64,000 bases of DNA from Thermophilibacter provencensis (GTDB taxonomy: Bacteria; Actinomycetota; Coriobacteriia; Coriobacteriales; Atopobiaceae). The stretch lies in the NCBI RefSeq assembly GCF_900128445.1, contig NZ_LT671417.1:1869031-1933030 (forward strand). The letters are read 5' to 3'. A program made the translations under genes and the position numbers. The notes under the pieces were generated by a model. That model made no database searches. It saw nothing but the letters and a program-made list of their open reading frames with translations, and was not told the origin of the DNA. Below are positions 8,537-17,221 of this stretch, in pieces. Within the stretch, counting starts at the first letter, position 1. Each line of letters begins with the position of its first letter.

Positions 8537-9295
8537 TTACTCAGCGGCGGGAGCCTCGGCGGCAGGGGCCTCCTCGGCGGCAGGGGCGGCCATCTCCTCG
8601 GCCGTGATCTGCTCCTTGCCGGAGCCGGCGAGGACGGCGTCGGCGGCGAGCTCGCACATGAGGGAGACGGAGCGGATGGCATCGTCGTTGGCGGGGATGC
8701 CATAGTCGACGACGTCGGGGTCGGAGTTGGTGTCGAGCAGGCTCACGACGGGGATGTGGAGGCGGTTGGCCTCGCGGATCGCGATCTCCTCGCGCTTGGA
8801 GTCAACGACGAAGATGGCCTGCGGAAGGGCGAGCATGGTGCGGGCGCCACCGAGGTTGGACTGGAGCTTGCCGAGCTCCTTGGTCAGCACGGCCTGCTCC
8901 TTCTTGGGCAGAAGGCTCATGCGGCCGTCCTCGACCATGGCCTCGAGCTCCTCCATGCGCTGGATGCGGGAGCGGATGGTCACGAAGTTGGTGAGCATGC
9001 CGCCGAGCCAGCGCTGGTTGATGTAGGGCATGCCGCAGCGCTCGGCCTGCGCGGCGATGGGCTCCTGGGCCTGCTTCTTGGTGCCCACGAACAGCACGGT
9101 GCCGCCCTTGGAGGCAGTCTCCTTGAGGAAGGTGTAGGCCTTGTCGGCGCCGAGCATGGTCTGCTTGAGGTCGAGGATGTAGATGCCGTTGCGCTCGCCG
9201 AAGATGTAGGACTTCATCTTGGGGTTCCAGCGGCGGGTCTGGTGGCCGTAGTGGCAGCCGGCGTCGAGCAGGGTCTGGATAGTGATCTTAGCCAT
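8537..9295 (-). CDS. rpsB: 30S ribosomal protein S2
   Basis: Small-subunit ribosomal protein. The 252-residue protein opens with [20 protein letters not shown], the S2 signature, then [20 protein letters not shown], and later the second signature [20 protein letters not shown]. The C terminus is an Ala/Glu/Pro-rich tail ([17 protein letters not shown]) of about 25 residues, common in actinobacterial S2. AGGAGG lies just before the ATG. Upstream is a well-formed promoter and a leader of roughly 150 bases, long enough for the autoregulation known for rpsB, though I cannot confirm a specific structure. Confidence 0.98.
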   Translation of the reverse strand: MAKITIQTLLDAGCHYGHQTRRWNPKMKSYIFGERNGIYILDLKQTMLGADKAYTFLKETASKGGTVLFVGTKKQAQEPIAAQAERCGMPYINQRWLGGMLTNFVTIRSRIQRMEELEAMVEDGRMSLLPKKEQAVLTKELGKLQSNLGGARTMLALPQAIFVVDSKREEIAIREANRLHIPVVSLLDTNSDPDVVDYGIPANDDAIRSVSLMCELAADAVLAGSGKEQITAEEMAAPAAEEAPAAEAPAAE

Positions 9296-9452
9296 GATAA
9301 CCTCCTGTGGTTGGTCCTCCGCGCGAGGTCATCCCCGAGTCGCCACCCGGGACCTGGCTTGAGCCCCGGGCACCACGGCGGGCGGGTAGTCGCGCGTGCG
9401 TGATGGTACCGCGCCGAGCGCGGCATGTCGTGCGGATGCACAACGGACAGAA

Positions 9453-9481
9453 AGTATAGCGTCACCCGCCCGCTTTGTCGA
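9453..9481 (-). promoter_or_regulatory. Promoter of the rpsB-tsf operon
   Basis: On the minus strand TCGACA (9476-9481, five of six matches to TTGACA) is followed after exactly 17 bases by TATACT (9453-9458). This is a good housekeeping sigma promoter, giving an rpsB leader of about 150 bases. Confidence 0.7.
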
Positions 9482-9483
9482 GC

Positions 9484-9510
9484 GTGCAAAAGGGACAGTC
9501 ACTTTTGCAC
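9484..9510. repeat. REP-like palindrome at the end of xerC
   Basis: GTGCAAAAG (9484-9492) and CTTTTGCAC (9502-9510) are perfect inverted arms around GGACAGTCA. The element supplies the last codons and stop of xerC and sits immediately upstream of the rpsB promoter. The core GGGACAGTC resembles that of the palindrome at 18283-18319. Confidence 0.55.
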
Positions 9511-10413
9511 GGCTCGAGGGTGGGCGCCGCGCGCGGCGTCGCGCAGGCGCTCCACGGACAGGTGGGTGTAGACCTGAGTCGTGGAGAGGCTCTCGTGGCC
9601 CAGAAGCTCCTGGACGCTCCTGAGGTCCGCGCCCCCCGAGAGGAGCTCTGTAGCGAAGGTGTGGCGCATCGCGTGCGGGGAGAGCGCGGGGTCGAGCCCG
9701 GCGAGCGCCACGTGGCGCCCGAAGCTGTCGCGCATGGCCCCCGCCGACATGGGGTTCCCCCGGGAGGAGAGGAAGAGGGCGTCGGTCGGCCGTCTCGAGC
9801 GGGCGGCGAACTCCGGGCGCCCGCCTCGCTCCCAGCGCCCTATCCAGCGCACAGCCTCGTCGTAGAGAGGAACGATGCGCTCCTTCGAGCCCTTGCCGAA
9901 CAGGCGGGCCTGACGTCCCGCAAGGTCGACGTCGGCCACGGAGAGCCCGGCGGCCTCCGAGACGCGGCAGCCGGTCGCATAGAGCGTCTCGAGCAGCGCG
10001 CGGTCGCGCAGGCCCTCGGTCGTCCCCACGTCGCAGGTGGCGAGAAGGGCGCGGACGTCCGCGTCGGACATCGTGCGGGGAAGGGGCCGGCCGGCCTTGG
10101 GGCTCGCGAGCGCCGCCGCTGCCGACGCGTCGCAGACGCCCTCGCGCGCGAGCCAGCGGTAGAAGCCGCGCAGCGACGAGAGGCGCCGGTTGACCGTCCG
10201 CGGCGAGTAGCGGGCGCGGGAGAGCTCGGCGAGGTACCCCCTCAGCTCGCGGTGCGTCACGCGCAGCGGGTCGATTCCCGCGCGGCGCGCCCACGATACG
10301 AAGGAGGCAAGGTCGCACCCGTACGAGCGCACCGTGTTAGGTGAGAGGTTGCGAAAGCGACCGAGATGGTCGCAGAAGCGCGCGACGAGGCCCTCGAGGT
10401 CGGGCTCGCTCAC
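9499..10413 (-). CDS. xerC: Tyrosine recombinase XerC
   Basis: Site-specific recombinase that resolves chromosome dimers at dif with XerD. The 304-residue protein has an N-terminal SAM-like core-binding domain (LVARFCDHLGRFRNLSPNTV) and a C-terminal catalytic domain with all key residues: Arg in YATGCRVSEAAGL, Lys in GKGSKERIVPL, His-x-x-Arg in HAMRHTFATELL, His in LLGHESL and the nucleophile Tyr in TTQVYTHLS. The GTG start overlaps the trmFO stop by 4 bases (GTGA). The pairing trmFO-xerC is typical of Firmicutes-like gene order. Its stop codon falls inside a REP-like palindrome, so the last residues (VQK) may have been changed by that insertion. Confidence 0.93.
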   Translation of the reverse strand: MSEPDLEGLVARFCDHLGRFRNLSPNTVRSYGCDLASFVSWARRAGIDPLRVTHRELRGYLAELSRARYSPRTVNRRLSSLRGFYRWLAREGVCDASAAAALASPKAGRPLPRTMSDADVRALLATCDVGTTEGLRDRALLETLYATGCRVSEAAGLSVADVDLAGRQARLFGKGSKERIVPLYDEAVRWIGRWERGGRPEFAARSRRPTDALFLSSRGNPMSAGAMRDSFGRHVALAGLDPALSPHAMRHTFATELLSGGADLRSVQELLGHESLSTTQVYTHLSVERLRDAARGAHPRAVQK

Positions 10414-11741
10414 GCCCCCTCGCCCCCGAAGAGGTCCTGGCGCGACCGCACGTAGGCCGCGAGGTCGGAGCGCGCCCGCTCGGCGAGCGCCGCGCGGCGC
10501 TCTGCCTTCCTCCTCGGCGCGTCCTCGAGCGGCGGGAAGAGGCCGAAGTTCACGTGCATGGGCTGGTAGTCGAGCGTGGAGGGGCTCGTCGCGTACCTGA
10601 CGAGCGAGCCGAGGGCGGAGGTGGCAGGGATGGACGCCGGGGACGCGCCCGAGAGCTCGGCATAGGTGTTGAGCGCGGCGAGCAGGCCCGAGGCGATCGC
10701 CTCGACGTACCCCTCGGTCCCGGTTATCTGCCCGGCGAGGCGACACCGCGTGCCGGGGATCGCGAAGGTGGCGTCGAGCGCGCGGGGCGCGTCGACGAAG
10801 GAGTTGCGGTGCATGACCCCGTAGCGCAGGAACTCGGCCGAGCCGAGGCCAGGGATCATCCGAAACACGCGCCGCTGCTCCGGCCACGTGAGGTTGGTCT
10901 GGAAGCCGACGAGGTTGTAGGCGGCCCGCGCCTCGTTCTCTGCCCTGAGCTGGACCGCCGCCCAGGGCCGCCGCCCCGTGCGCGGGTCGGTGAGGCCCAC
11001 CGGCTTGAGCGCGCCGAACCGCAGCGAGTCGTGCCCGGTCCGGGCGACCTCCTCGACGGGCTGGCAGGCGCAGAAGAGGTCGGCCTGCTCGAAGTCGCGC
11101 GCGAGGACCCGCTCCGCGGAGAGCAGGGCCTCCATGAAGGCATCGTACTCGACGCGGTCGAGCGGGCAGTTGAGGTAGTCTCCCCCGCCCGACTCCCCGT
11201 AGCGGGACTGGGAGAAGACGACGTCGCGGTCGATGGAGTCGGCGTCGACGATGGGCGCCGCGGCGTCGAAGAAGCTCATGCGCTCGCCGCCGACCGCCTC
11301 CGCCACGGAGTCGAAGAGCGCGTCGGAGCACAGGGGGCCCGCCGCGATGACGGAGGGGCCCTCGGGGATGGACGTAACCTCCTCGCGGACGACCTCGACG
11401 AGCGGGTGGCCCTCCACGAGCCGCGTCACCTCCGACGAGAAGGCGTCCCGGTCGACGGCGAGCGCCCCTCCGGCGGGGACCGAGCACGAGCGGGCGACGC
11501 GAAGCAGCTCGCAGCCCATCTGATCAAGCTCCCACTTGAGAAGCCCCGCGGCGGTCTCCGGCTTGGTCGACTTGAGCGAGTTGGAGCACACCAGCTCGGC
11601 GAGGCGCGAGGTGCGGTGCGCCGGGGAGGGGCGGGAGGGACGCTGCTCGCAGAGCCTCACGCGCACGCCTCGGCGCGCGAGCTGCAGCGCGCACTCGCTC
11701 CCGGCGAGTCCCCCTCCGACGACCGTCACGACCTCCGACAT
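10410..11741 (-). CDS. trmFO: Folate-dependent tRNA (uracil-5-)-methyltransferase TrmFO
   Basis: FAD enzyme that makes ribothymidine at position 54 of tRNAs with methylenetetrahydrofolate as carbon donor. It has 443 residues, full length. The FAD-binding motif VVGGGLAGSECALQLARRGV lies at the very N terminus; conserved blocks SRLAELVCSNSLKS, TAAGLLKWELDQMG and the C-terminal MHVNFGLFPPL are all present. It lies between dprA (17 bases upstream) and xerC (4-base overlap). topA, which usually lies between dprA and trmFO in Firmicutes, is absent here. Confidence 0.95.
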   Translation of the reverse strand: MSEVVTVVGGGLAGSECALQLARRGVRVRLCEQRPSRPSPAHRTSRLAELVCSNSLKSTKPETAAGLLKWELDQMGCELLRVARSCSVPAGGALAVDRDAFSSEVTRLVEGHPLVEVVREEVTSIPEGPSVIAAGPLCSDALFDSVAEAVGGERMSFFDAAAPIVDADSIDRDVVFSQSRYGESGGGDYLNCPLDRVEYDAFMEALLSAERVLARDFEQADLFCACQPVEEVARTGHDSLRFGALKPVGLTDPRTGRRPWAAVQLRAENEARAAYNLVGFQTNLTWPEQRRVFRMIPGLGSAEFLRYGVMHRNSFVDAPRALDATFAIPGTRCRLAGQITGTEGYVEAIASGLLAALNTYAELSGASPASIPATSALGSLVRYATSPSTLDYQPMHVNFGLFPPLEDAPRRKAERRAALAERARSDLAAYVRSRQDLFGGEGA

Positions 11742-11758
11742 GCCTGGCTCCCCTCAGC

Positions 11759-12673
11759 TCACCCGAAACGTTGCGAGACACCATTCTGCCCCATCAGGTA
11801 GGCTCGCGTGGGCGAGTATCTGCCGTCGGGGAGCCGCTCCACGATTCCTCTCGCCTCGAGGTCCGTCAGCGTCCGCAGCAGCGTCAGGACGTCCTCGCCG
11901 AGTCGAGCGGCAAGCTCGTCGGGCCTTGAGGGGGAGGCGAGCAGGGCGGTCGCTACCGGCCCTCCCGAGCGGTCTGGCGTCGGGCCCGCCATGGGCACGG
12001 CGTCGAAGTCGAGCGAGAGCGCGATCTCGAGCGACCGCTCGTCGGGGATGATCCTCGCGCCCTCGGCCGCCAGCCGGTTGGTGCCCGACGAGGCGGGCGA
12101 GAAGATCGAGCCGGGTATGGCATAGACCGCCCTGCCGAGCTCTACCGCCGCCTCGGCGGTCGACATCGTGCCCGAGCGCAGCCCCGCCTCCGTCACGACG
12201 AGCACCTGCGAGAGCGCGGCTATGACGGAGTTTCTCTTCGGGAACGCCCACCTCCTCGGGCCCGCTCCCCAGCGCTCGAGCGAGAGCACCGCCCCGCCCG
12301 AGGAGAGCGTCGCCTCGAAGACGTCCTGGGACGAGGTCGGGTAGACGACGTCCGCCCCGCAGCCCGACACGATGACGGAGCGGCCGCCCGCCGCGACCGC
12401 CGCGAGGCCGGCCGCGCGGTCGCATCCCATGGCCCCTCCCGAGACGACGGTGATCCCGTGGCGCGCCGCGACGCGGGCCGCCATCTCCGCCACGGCGAGC
12501 CCGTAGGGCGTCGCGCGGCGGGCCCCGACGACGGCGAGGCAAGGCCCGGAGAGCGCCCCGGGGTCGCCGAGGCCACGCAGCTCCTCGGGCGGTCGCTCGA
12601 GCTCGAGGAGCGAGCGCGGGTACGCCTCGTCCCCCAAGGAGATCTCCCAGCCCGTCCGCGCGCTTCCCCCCAT
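11759..12673 (-). CDS. dprA: DNA processing protein DprA
   Basis: Loads RecA on incoming single-stranded DNA during natural transformation. The 304-residue protein has the Rossmann-like core: LAVVGARRATPYGLAVAEM, VVSGGAMGCDRAAGLAAVAA, VIVSGCGADVVYP, and FPKRNSVIAALSQVLVVTEA followed by GLRSGTMSTAEAA. A C-terminal winged-helix-like region (LLRTLTDLEARGIVERLPDG) is retained. I chose the ATG at 12673 (MGGSARTG), preceded by GAGGGGG; an ATG 57 bases upstream would overlap comM. It starts 10 bases after the comM end, so dprA and comM form a competence-type pair. Confidence 0.93.
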   Translation of the reverse strand: MGGSARTGWEISLGDEAYPRSLLELERPPEELRGLGDPGALSGPCLAVVGARRATPYGLAVAEMAARVAARHGITVVSGGAMGCDRAAGLAAVAAGGRSVIVSGCGADVVYPTSSQDVFEATLSSGGAVLSLERWGAGPRRWAFPKRNSVIAALSQVLVVTEAGLRSGTMSTAEAAVELGRAVYAIPGSIFSPASSGTNRLAAEGARIIPDERSLEIALSLDFDAVPMAGPTPDRSGGPVATALLASPSRPDELAARLGEDVLTLLRTLTDLEARGIVERLPDGRYSPTRAYLMGQNGVSQRFG

Positions 12674-12683
12674 GGCGACCCCC

Positions 12684-14164
12684 TCACTCCATGGACCGCG
12701 AGCGAAAGCCCACGGCCTCGACGATGTCATCCGACGTCACCCGGTCGTGCCCCGCGAGGTCGGCGATCGTTCGCGCGACGCGGGCGACGCGGGCAATCGC
12801 GCGCCCGCCGAGCCTGAGCCGGTCGGCGAGGCCCTCGAAGGTCCTCTGCGCCCCCAGGTCGAGGAGCGCGGCGGCGACCGGACCCGCCCGCCCGTCGTCC
12901 GAGCGCTCCCGTCGCGCGGCCCTCTCCCGCGCCTGGCCCACGAGCGCGGCCATCTCGGCAGAGCTCATCCCGCGCTGCTCGCGTATCACCTTCCTCCCCG
13001 AGGGCCGCGCGACATCCACGACCACGTCGATTCGGTCCATGAGGGGGCCGCCGATCCTGCCCTGGTAGGCCGCGACCCGCGTCGGCGTGCACGCGCACTC
13101 GGCGTCCGGGTCTCCAAGGTGCCCGCAGGGGCATGGGTTCGCCGCCGCGACGAGCTGGAAGTCGCACGGGAAGGCGTAGACCCCGTCGACGCGCACGATT
13201 CTCACCTCGCCGTCCTCGAGCGGCTGCCGCATCGCCTGGAGGGCGCCGCGGCCGAACTCGGGAAGCTCATCAAGGAAGAGCACCCCCTTGTCCGCGAGCG
13301 ACACCTCTCCGGGGCGCACCGGCCGGCCGCCTCCGACGAGCCCGCCGACAGATATGGAGTGGTGCGGCGCCCTGAACGGACGCTCGCCGCACGCGATCCG
13401 GTCTATGGGCTCGCCCGCGACCGAGTGGATGAGCAGCGCCTCGTCCGCCTCCTTCTCGCCGAGCGGCGGAAGGATCGTGGGGAGCCTGCGGGCGAGCATG
13501 GTCTTGCCGGCGCCGGGAGGGCCCACCATGAGCACGCCGTGGCGCCCCGCGGCGGCGATGGTCATCGCCCGCTTCGCAAGGTCCTGGTCGACGACGTCGG
13601 CGTAGTCGAGGGCCGGGCGCGTGGGGGCGGGGCGCCCGAGGCCCCCACGGGCGGCAGCGCCGGGATGCCGCCCTTGAGCTGGCCCAGGGTGACGAGCCCG
13701 TGCGTCTCCCCGGGCCAGCCCGGGGAGACCTCGGCGTGCGCGGAGGTGACGAGCGACAGGCCCCTATCCTGAGCGAGCCGGGCGTAGGCCACGCCGCCGC
13801 GCACCGGGCACACCGATCCGTCCAGCCCGAGCTCCCCCACCATGAGGCACCCGTCGGCCAAGCGCCGGGGAAGCTGCCCCGTCGCGACGAGTATGGCCGT
13901 CGCGATGGGAAGGTCGAAGCCCGTCCCCGTCTTTCTCATCTCGCTCGGCGCGAGATTGACGGTGACGCGCGCCCGGGGGAGATCGAACCCGCACGACCGG
14001 AGCGCGCAGCGGACCCGCGAGCGCGCCTCGAGCACCGCAGAGTCGGGCATGCCGACGATGTCTATGCCGGGAATGCCGCCCGACGTGCTCACCTCGACCG
14101 TGACGCGCAGCGCCTCGACGCCCCTGAGCTCCGCGGCCTCGATGCCGGCGGACCCCCGCGCCAT
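12684..14164 (-). pseudogene. comM: ComM/YifB AAA+ protein, broken by a one-base frameshift
   Basis: ComM is a hexameric helicase that promotes branch migration during transformation. Two frames together make one 493-residue protein. The N-terminal piece (14164 down to about 13646) carries the ChlI-like part (STSGGIPGIDIVGMPDSAV, NLAPSEMRKTGTGFDLPIA). The C-terminal piece carries the AAA+ core: VLMVGPPGAGKTMLARRLP, RPFRAPHHSISVGGLVGGG, VLFLDELPEFGRGALQAMRQ and the cysteines of NPCPCGHLGDPDAECACTP. Adding one G in the five-base tract at 13642-13646 restores a continuous reading PPVGGLGRPAPTRPALDYAD. As written, translation from the ATG ends at 13562. The cause may be a homopolymer consensus error or a true mutation. 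The ATG overlaps the yraN stop by one base. Confidence 0.85.
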
Positions 14165-14667
14165 CAGTCGTCGACCTCGTACGCGCCCGAGAGATGGCGC
14201 AGGCGGGCCGCGCCCTCCCCCACGACGTTCAGGGCTATGACGTCAAAGCGGACCGCGTCCGCCTCGGGGTGGTTGACGATGTAGGCGAGGGCGAGCATCT
14301 TGTAGCGGCGTCGCTTCCTGGAGTCGACGGCGAGCTCGGGCATCCCCTCCCCGCGCTCCCCGAGCGCGAGTCGCGTCTTGACCTCGACGAGGACGATCGT
14401 GTCGTCCTCGTCATCCTCGCGGGCGACGATATCGACCTCCCCGAACTCGCAGCGCCAGTTGCGGTCGAGGATGTACCACCCCTTGCGCTCGAGGTAGGCC
14501 GCGGCCATCTCCTCGCCCTTCATCCCAAGCTCGCGCGGCGTGAGGTCGCGCACCGTCCTCGGTCGCTCCCGGGCGCTCGCCTCCACCTCGCCGGCCTGCG
14601 CCTCCGGCGTCGCGGGAAGATCCTGGTCGGGGTCGTACTCGAACGCGCGCTCCTGCTCCTCGTGCAT
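14164..14667 (-). CDS. yraN: YraN / UPF0102 family protein
   Basis: Small predicted nuclease-fold protein of unknown role, usually next to rnhB or comM/dprA. The 167-residue protein has an acidic N-terminal extension of about 40 residues, then the family core: GMKGEEMAAAYLERKGWYIL, NWRCEFGEVDIVARE with the Glu-x-Asp catalytic-like pair, and VLVEVKTR. I chose the ATG at 14667 because GGGAGG lies 6 bases upstream; an ATG at 14691 has no ribosome binding site. Context rnhB-yraN-comM-dprA is conserved. Confidence 0.85.
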   Translation of the reverse strand: MHEEQERAFEYDPDQDLPATPEAQAGEVEASARERPRTVRDLTPRELGMKGEEMAAAYLERKGWYILDRNWRCEFGEVDIVAREDDEDDTIVLVEVKTRLALGERGEGMPELAVDSRKRRRYKMLALAYIVNHPEADAVRFDVIALNVVGEGAARLRHLSGAYEVDD

Positions 14668-14847
14668 GCTCTGCCTCCCATCGTCGGACATGGTCAGACG
14701 AGCTTGGCAGAGGGCGCTTTCGCGCCGCGCCCACAGACGTTTCCGGTCTCTGGCGTGACGCTGACGGGTCAGGCGCGTCCACAGGAGGCCTCCCCGCTCA
14801 GGGCCTCCCCGAGCCGTCGAGACGGACGGTGATTCAAAAAGCGGGAA

Positions 14848-15636
14848 TCAGAAGAGACGAGGCGTCTCGAGAAAGTTTCCACAGAAGGAGACGCGGTGTA
14901 TCGGCGTGAGGCCGCGCGCGCGAATGGCGGAGATGTGCTCTGCAGAGCCATAGCCCTTCGACTCTGCGAGGTGATAGCCCGGGTAGTCGTCCTCGTAGGC
15001 GACCATGATGGCGTCACGGGCCACCTTTGCGACGATGGATGCCGCCGATATGCAGGCGACCCGCGCGTCGCCCTTGACCACGCAGGTCTCCCTCGGATGG
15101 ACGTGCACCGGGTTCCCGTCGATGAGGACGCGGTCCGGCTCGACCCCCGCGTCGGCGATGGCGGAGGCCATGGCCTGCCTGAGCGAGACGGCCATGCCGA
15201 CCGCGTCGATGGCCTCCGGCTCCACGTGGGCGACGCCGATGGCGAGCGCGACGTCGGCTATGCGGGCGGCAAGCGCCTCGCGCCGCGCCGGCGGGAGCTG
15301 CTTGGAGTCGTTGATTCCCCAGATGACGGGGTCGTCGGGGAGGGCGACGGCGGCGACGGTGAGCGGGCCCGCGAGCGCGCCGCGGCCCACCTCGTCGACG
15401 CCGAGGATGACGCCCTCTCCCCCGAGCTCGCGCATCAGGCGATAGGACGCCTCGACGCGCCCGCGCTCCTCCCTCTCGCGCTCGAGGCGCCGTCGAGCGA
15501 CCTCGATCGCATGCCTGACCTGACGCCGAGGGTCCTCGGCATAGCGCTCGATGAGGTCGAGCGCCTCCTCTTCGGGCGCGCTCGCGAGGGCGGCCGCGAC
15601 CTCGCGAGCGGTCGCGGGTCGTGCTGTCGAGGGCAT
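14848..15636 (-). CDS. rnhB: Ribonuclease HII
   Basis: Removes RNA from RNA-DNA hybrids and single ribonucleotides from DNA. The 262-residue protein has a 75-residue charged helical N-terminal extension (RRQVRHAIEVARRRLERERE), as in B. subtilis RnhB. The catalytic core starts at GVILGVDEVGRGALAGPLTV, with the D-E-G-R-G motif, followed by GINDSKQL, VLIDGNPV, VKGDARVACISAASIVAKVA and DAIMVAYEDDYPGYHLAESK. It lies just after the rplS terminator, with GGAG before its ATG. The 180 bases between its stop and yraN contain no gene that I can see. Confidence 0.95.
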   Translation of the reverse strand: MPSTARPATAREVAAALASAPEEEALDLIERYAEDPRRQVRHAIEVARRRLEREREERGRVEASYRLMRELGGEGVILGVDEVGRGALAGPLTVAAVALPDDPVIWGINDSKQLPPARREALAARIADVALAIGVAHVEPEAIDAVGMAVSLRQAMASAIADAGVEPDRVLIDGNPVHVHPRETCVVKGDARVACISAASIVAKVARDAIMVAYEDDYPGYHLAESKGYGSAEHISAIRARGLTPIHRVSFCGNFLETPRLF

Positions 15637-15653
15637 GGCGCTCCAATCTCATG

Positions 15654-15680
15654 GAAAAAGCCGCCCCCGTGGGGGCGGCT
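15654..15680 (-). terminator. Intrinsic terminator of rplS
   Basis: AGCCGCCCCC and GGGGGCGGCT (15659-15680) form a perfect 10-bp stem with a 2-base loop, followed on the minus strand by a run of Ts at 15654-15658. This is a textbook rho-independent terminator placed between rplS and rnhB. Confidence 0.85.
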
Positions 15681-15703
15681 CGATGGTAGAACCTGAGCGC
15701 TCG

Positions 15704-16048
15704 CTAGTCGCGCTTCTCGCGGATGCGGGCGGCCTTGCCCACGCGGTCGCGCAGGTAGTAGAGCTTCGCGCGACGGACGTCGCCGTGACGGACGACCTCG
15801 AGCTTGGCGATCTTGGGGCTGTGCAGCGGGAAGGTGCGCTCGACGCCCACGGAGAAGCTGATCTTGCGGACGGTGAAGGTCTCGCGCGCGCCGGCGCCGC
15901 TCATGCGGATGACGTCGCCCTCGAAGACCTGCTCGCGAGTGCGGTCGCCCTCGACGATGCGGTAGTGGACCTTGACGTGGTCGCCAACCTTGACCGCGGG
16001 GATGTCCTCGCGAATCTGCTGACGCTCGATGGCGCGAATGTAATCCAT
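15704..16048 (-). CDS. rplS: 50S ribosomal protein L19
   Basis: Large-subunit protein at the subunit interface. It has 114 residues, normal for L19. The sequence shows [60 protein letters not shown] and [21 protein letters not shown] chose the ATG at 16048 ([11 protein letters not shown]), with AAGGA 6 bases upstream; an in-frame ATG 60 bases upstream has no support. It is a single-gene unit with its own promoter (16117-16145) and terminator, separated here from trmD/rimM/rpsP, with which it often clusters elsewhere. Confidence 0.98.
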   Translation of the reverse strand: MDYIRAIERQQIREDIPAVKVGDHVKVHYRIVEGDRTREQVFEGDVIRMSGAGARETFTVRKISFSVGVERTFPLHSPKIAKLEVVRHGDVRRAKLYYLRDRVGKAARIREKRD

Positions 16049-16116
16049 GATCTGTCCTTGTCTCTCTAGAGGTGCCGCCACGCTTGAACGACACATAGGC
16101 TTACACACAGCGACTT

Positions 16117-16145
16117 AGTATACGGCAGCGGGCGACGCTAGACAA
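16117..16145 (-). promoter_or_regulatory. Promoter of rplS
   Basis: On the minus strand TTGTCT (16140-16145) and TATACT (16117-16122) are separated by exactly 17 bases, about 70 bases upstream of the rplS start. This is a good housekeeping-type promoter. Confidence 0.65.
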
Positions 16146-16157
16146 GAAGAACACAAC

Positions 16158-17117
16158 TCAGAGGCAGAGCCCCACGACGACCCCCGCCTGCTCGCTCGGC
16201 CCGCTCGTCATGCCGGGGTAGCCGGAGGACATGACCTGATAGACCATGCGCTGCTCCCAGCCCTCGAGCGCATAGGGGTACGAGGTCCGATACCACCAGT
16301 TGCACGCCGTCCCCCCATACGCCATGACGAGCGCCCCCGAGGTGCTCGATCCGTCGACGCCCGCGTCGGAGAAGTACTCGTACTGCTCCCCCTGGGCCGA
16401 GAGGGCCTCGTCGTAGGGCCTGAAGTCGACGTACTCCGAGCTGGCGCTCGGCGTGGTCCCGTACTCCTGCGCGAACCAGTCCACCTCGCCGCACACCTCA
16501 GAGACGGAGGGGACCCAGAGCGCGTCGGCGGTCGTCGTGAGCGCCTCCACGGCTCCCGAGTCGCCATAGCGCACGGCCACGTTGTCGGTGACCTTCAGCA
16601 CCGGAACGACGCGCGAGACGAGCTCGTCGGGCAGGAGGCTCGCCCCCTCCCCCGCGAGCCAGGACCTGAGGTCGGACGACTCCCAGCCCCCCTCGTTCTT
16701 GTCGTCAGAGAACGGTCGCACAGCGATGGGCGAGGTCATGAGGGTGAGGCCGGCCACGCCGCCCCCGTCCGCTCGCTCGTCGGCGCGAATCCCCACGACG
16801 CGGAGCTCGACGACGCTGGCGTCGCCGAGCTTCAGCGTCCGCGTGTCGCCGACCTCGATCCCGTGCTGCGAGGCGACCGCCCTCCCCTCCTCGTCAGATG
16901 GCGCGGCGGCTATGAGGCCGGCGATGTCGGAGAGCTCCTGCCAGGAGTACTCGTCGAAGGAGCCCGCGGCGACGCGCTCGGGCGAGCCCTCGTCCTCGGG
17001 AGAACCGGGGCCCCCGCCGTTCGCGACGAGCATGAACAGCGTCGCCGCCAGGGCGACGAACGCGATCGAGAGCACGAGGACGAGCGCCGTGAGGCACCCG
17101 CTACCGCGACGGGCCAT
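16158..17117 (-). CDS. Membrane-anchored DUF6273-type protein, function unknown
   Basis: The 319-residue protein has one N-terminal membrane helix or uncleaved signal (TALVLVLSIAFVALAATLFM) and an acidic outer linker. The following domain contains GGWESSDLRSWLAGE, SLLPDELVSRVVPVLKVTDN, ALWVPSVSEVCGEV and CNWWYRTSYPY near the end. This spacing resembles the DUF6273 domain found in many surface proteins of anaerobes. The role is unknown; an outward-facing position is inferred from the single helix. A purine-rich AGGGAGAGG precedes the ATG. It stands alone, with rplS downstream behind its own promoter. Confidence 0.75.
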   Translation of the reverse strand: MARRGSGCLTALVLVLSIAFVALAATLFMLVANGGGPGSPEDEGSPERVAAGSFDEYSWQELSDIAGLIAAAPSDEEGRAVASQHGIEVGDTRTLKLGDASVVELRVVGIRADERADGGGVAGLTLMTSPIAVRPFSDDKNEGGWESSDLRSWLAGEGASLLPDELVSRVVPVLKVTDNVAVRYGDSGAVEALTTTADALWVPSVSEVCGEVDWFAQEYGTTPSASSEYVDFRPYDEALSAQGEQYEYFSDAGVDGSSTSGALVMAYGGTACNWWYRTSYPYALEGWEQRMVYQVMSSGYPGMTSGPSEQAGVVVGLCL

Positions 17118-17198
17118 ATCCTCTCCCTTCTTCTGCGAGCATGCGCTGCGGGAGGGGCCGCCCTCCCCGCGCCATCCGTCGCATGTCAGTTTAGGGGA

Positions 17199-17221
17199 AG
17201 CCCGCCCTGCCGCAGCGGGCT
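17199..17221 (-). terminator. Weak hairpin at the dgt stop
   Basis: AGCCCGC (17199-17205) and GCGGGCT (17215-17221) form a 7-bp stem with a 9-base loop, beginning within the dgt stop codon and followed by TCCCC on the minus strand. A possible weak terminator. Confidence 0.35.

Noticed and set aside
9499..10413. XerC-like recombinase read as a mobile-element integrase.
   Set aside because: It lies in the conserved trmFO-xerC context, has normal XerC length, and no element boundaries are visible.
14692..14847. A small gene between yraN and rnhB.
   Set aside because: No start with a ribosome binding site and no coding pattern; treated as an ordinary gap.
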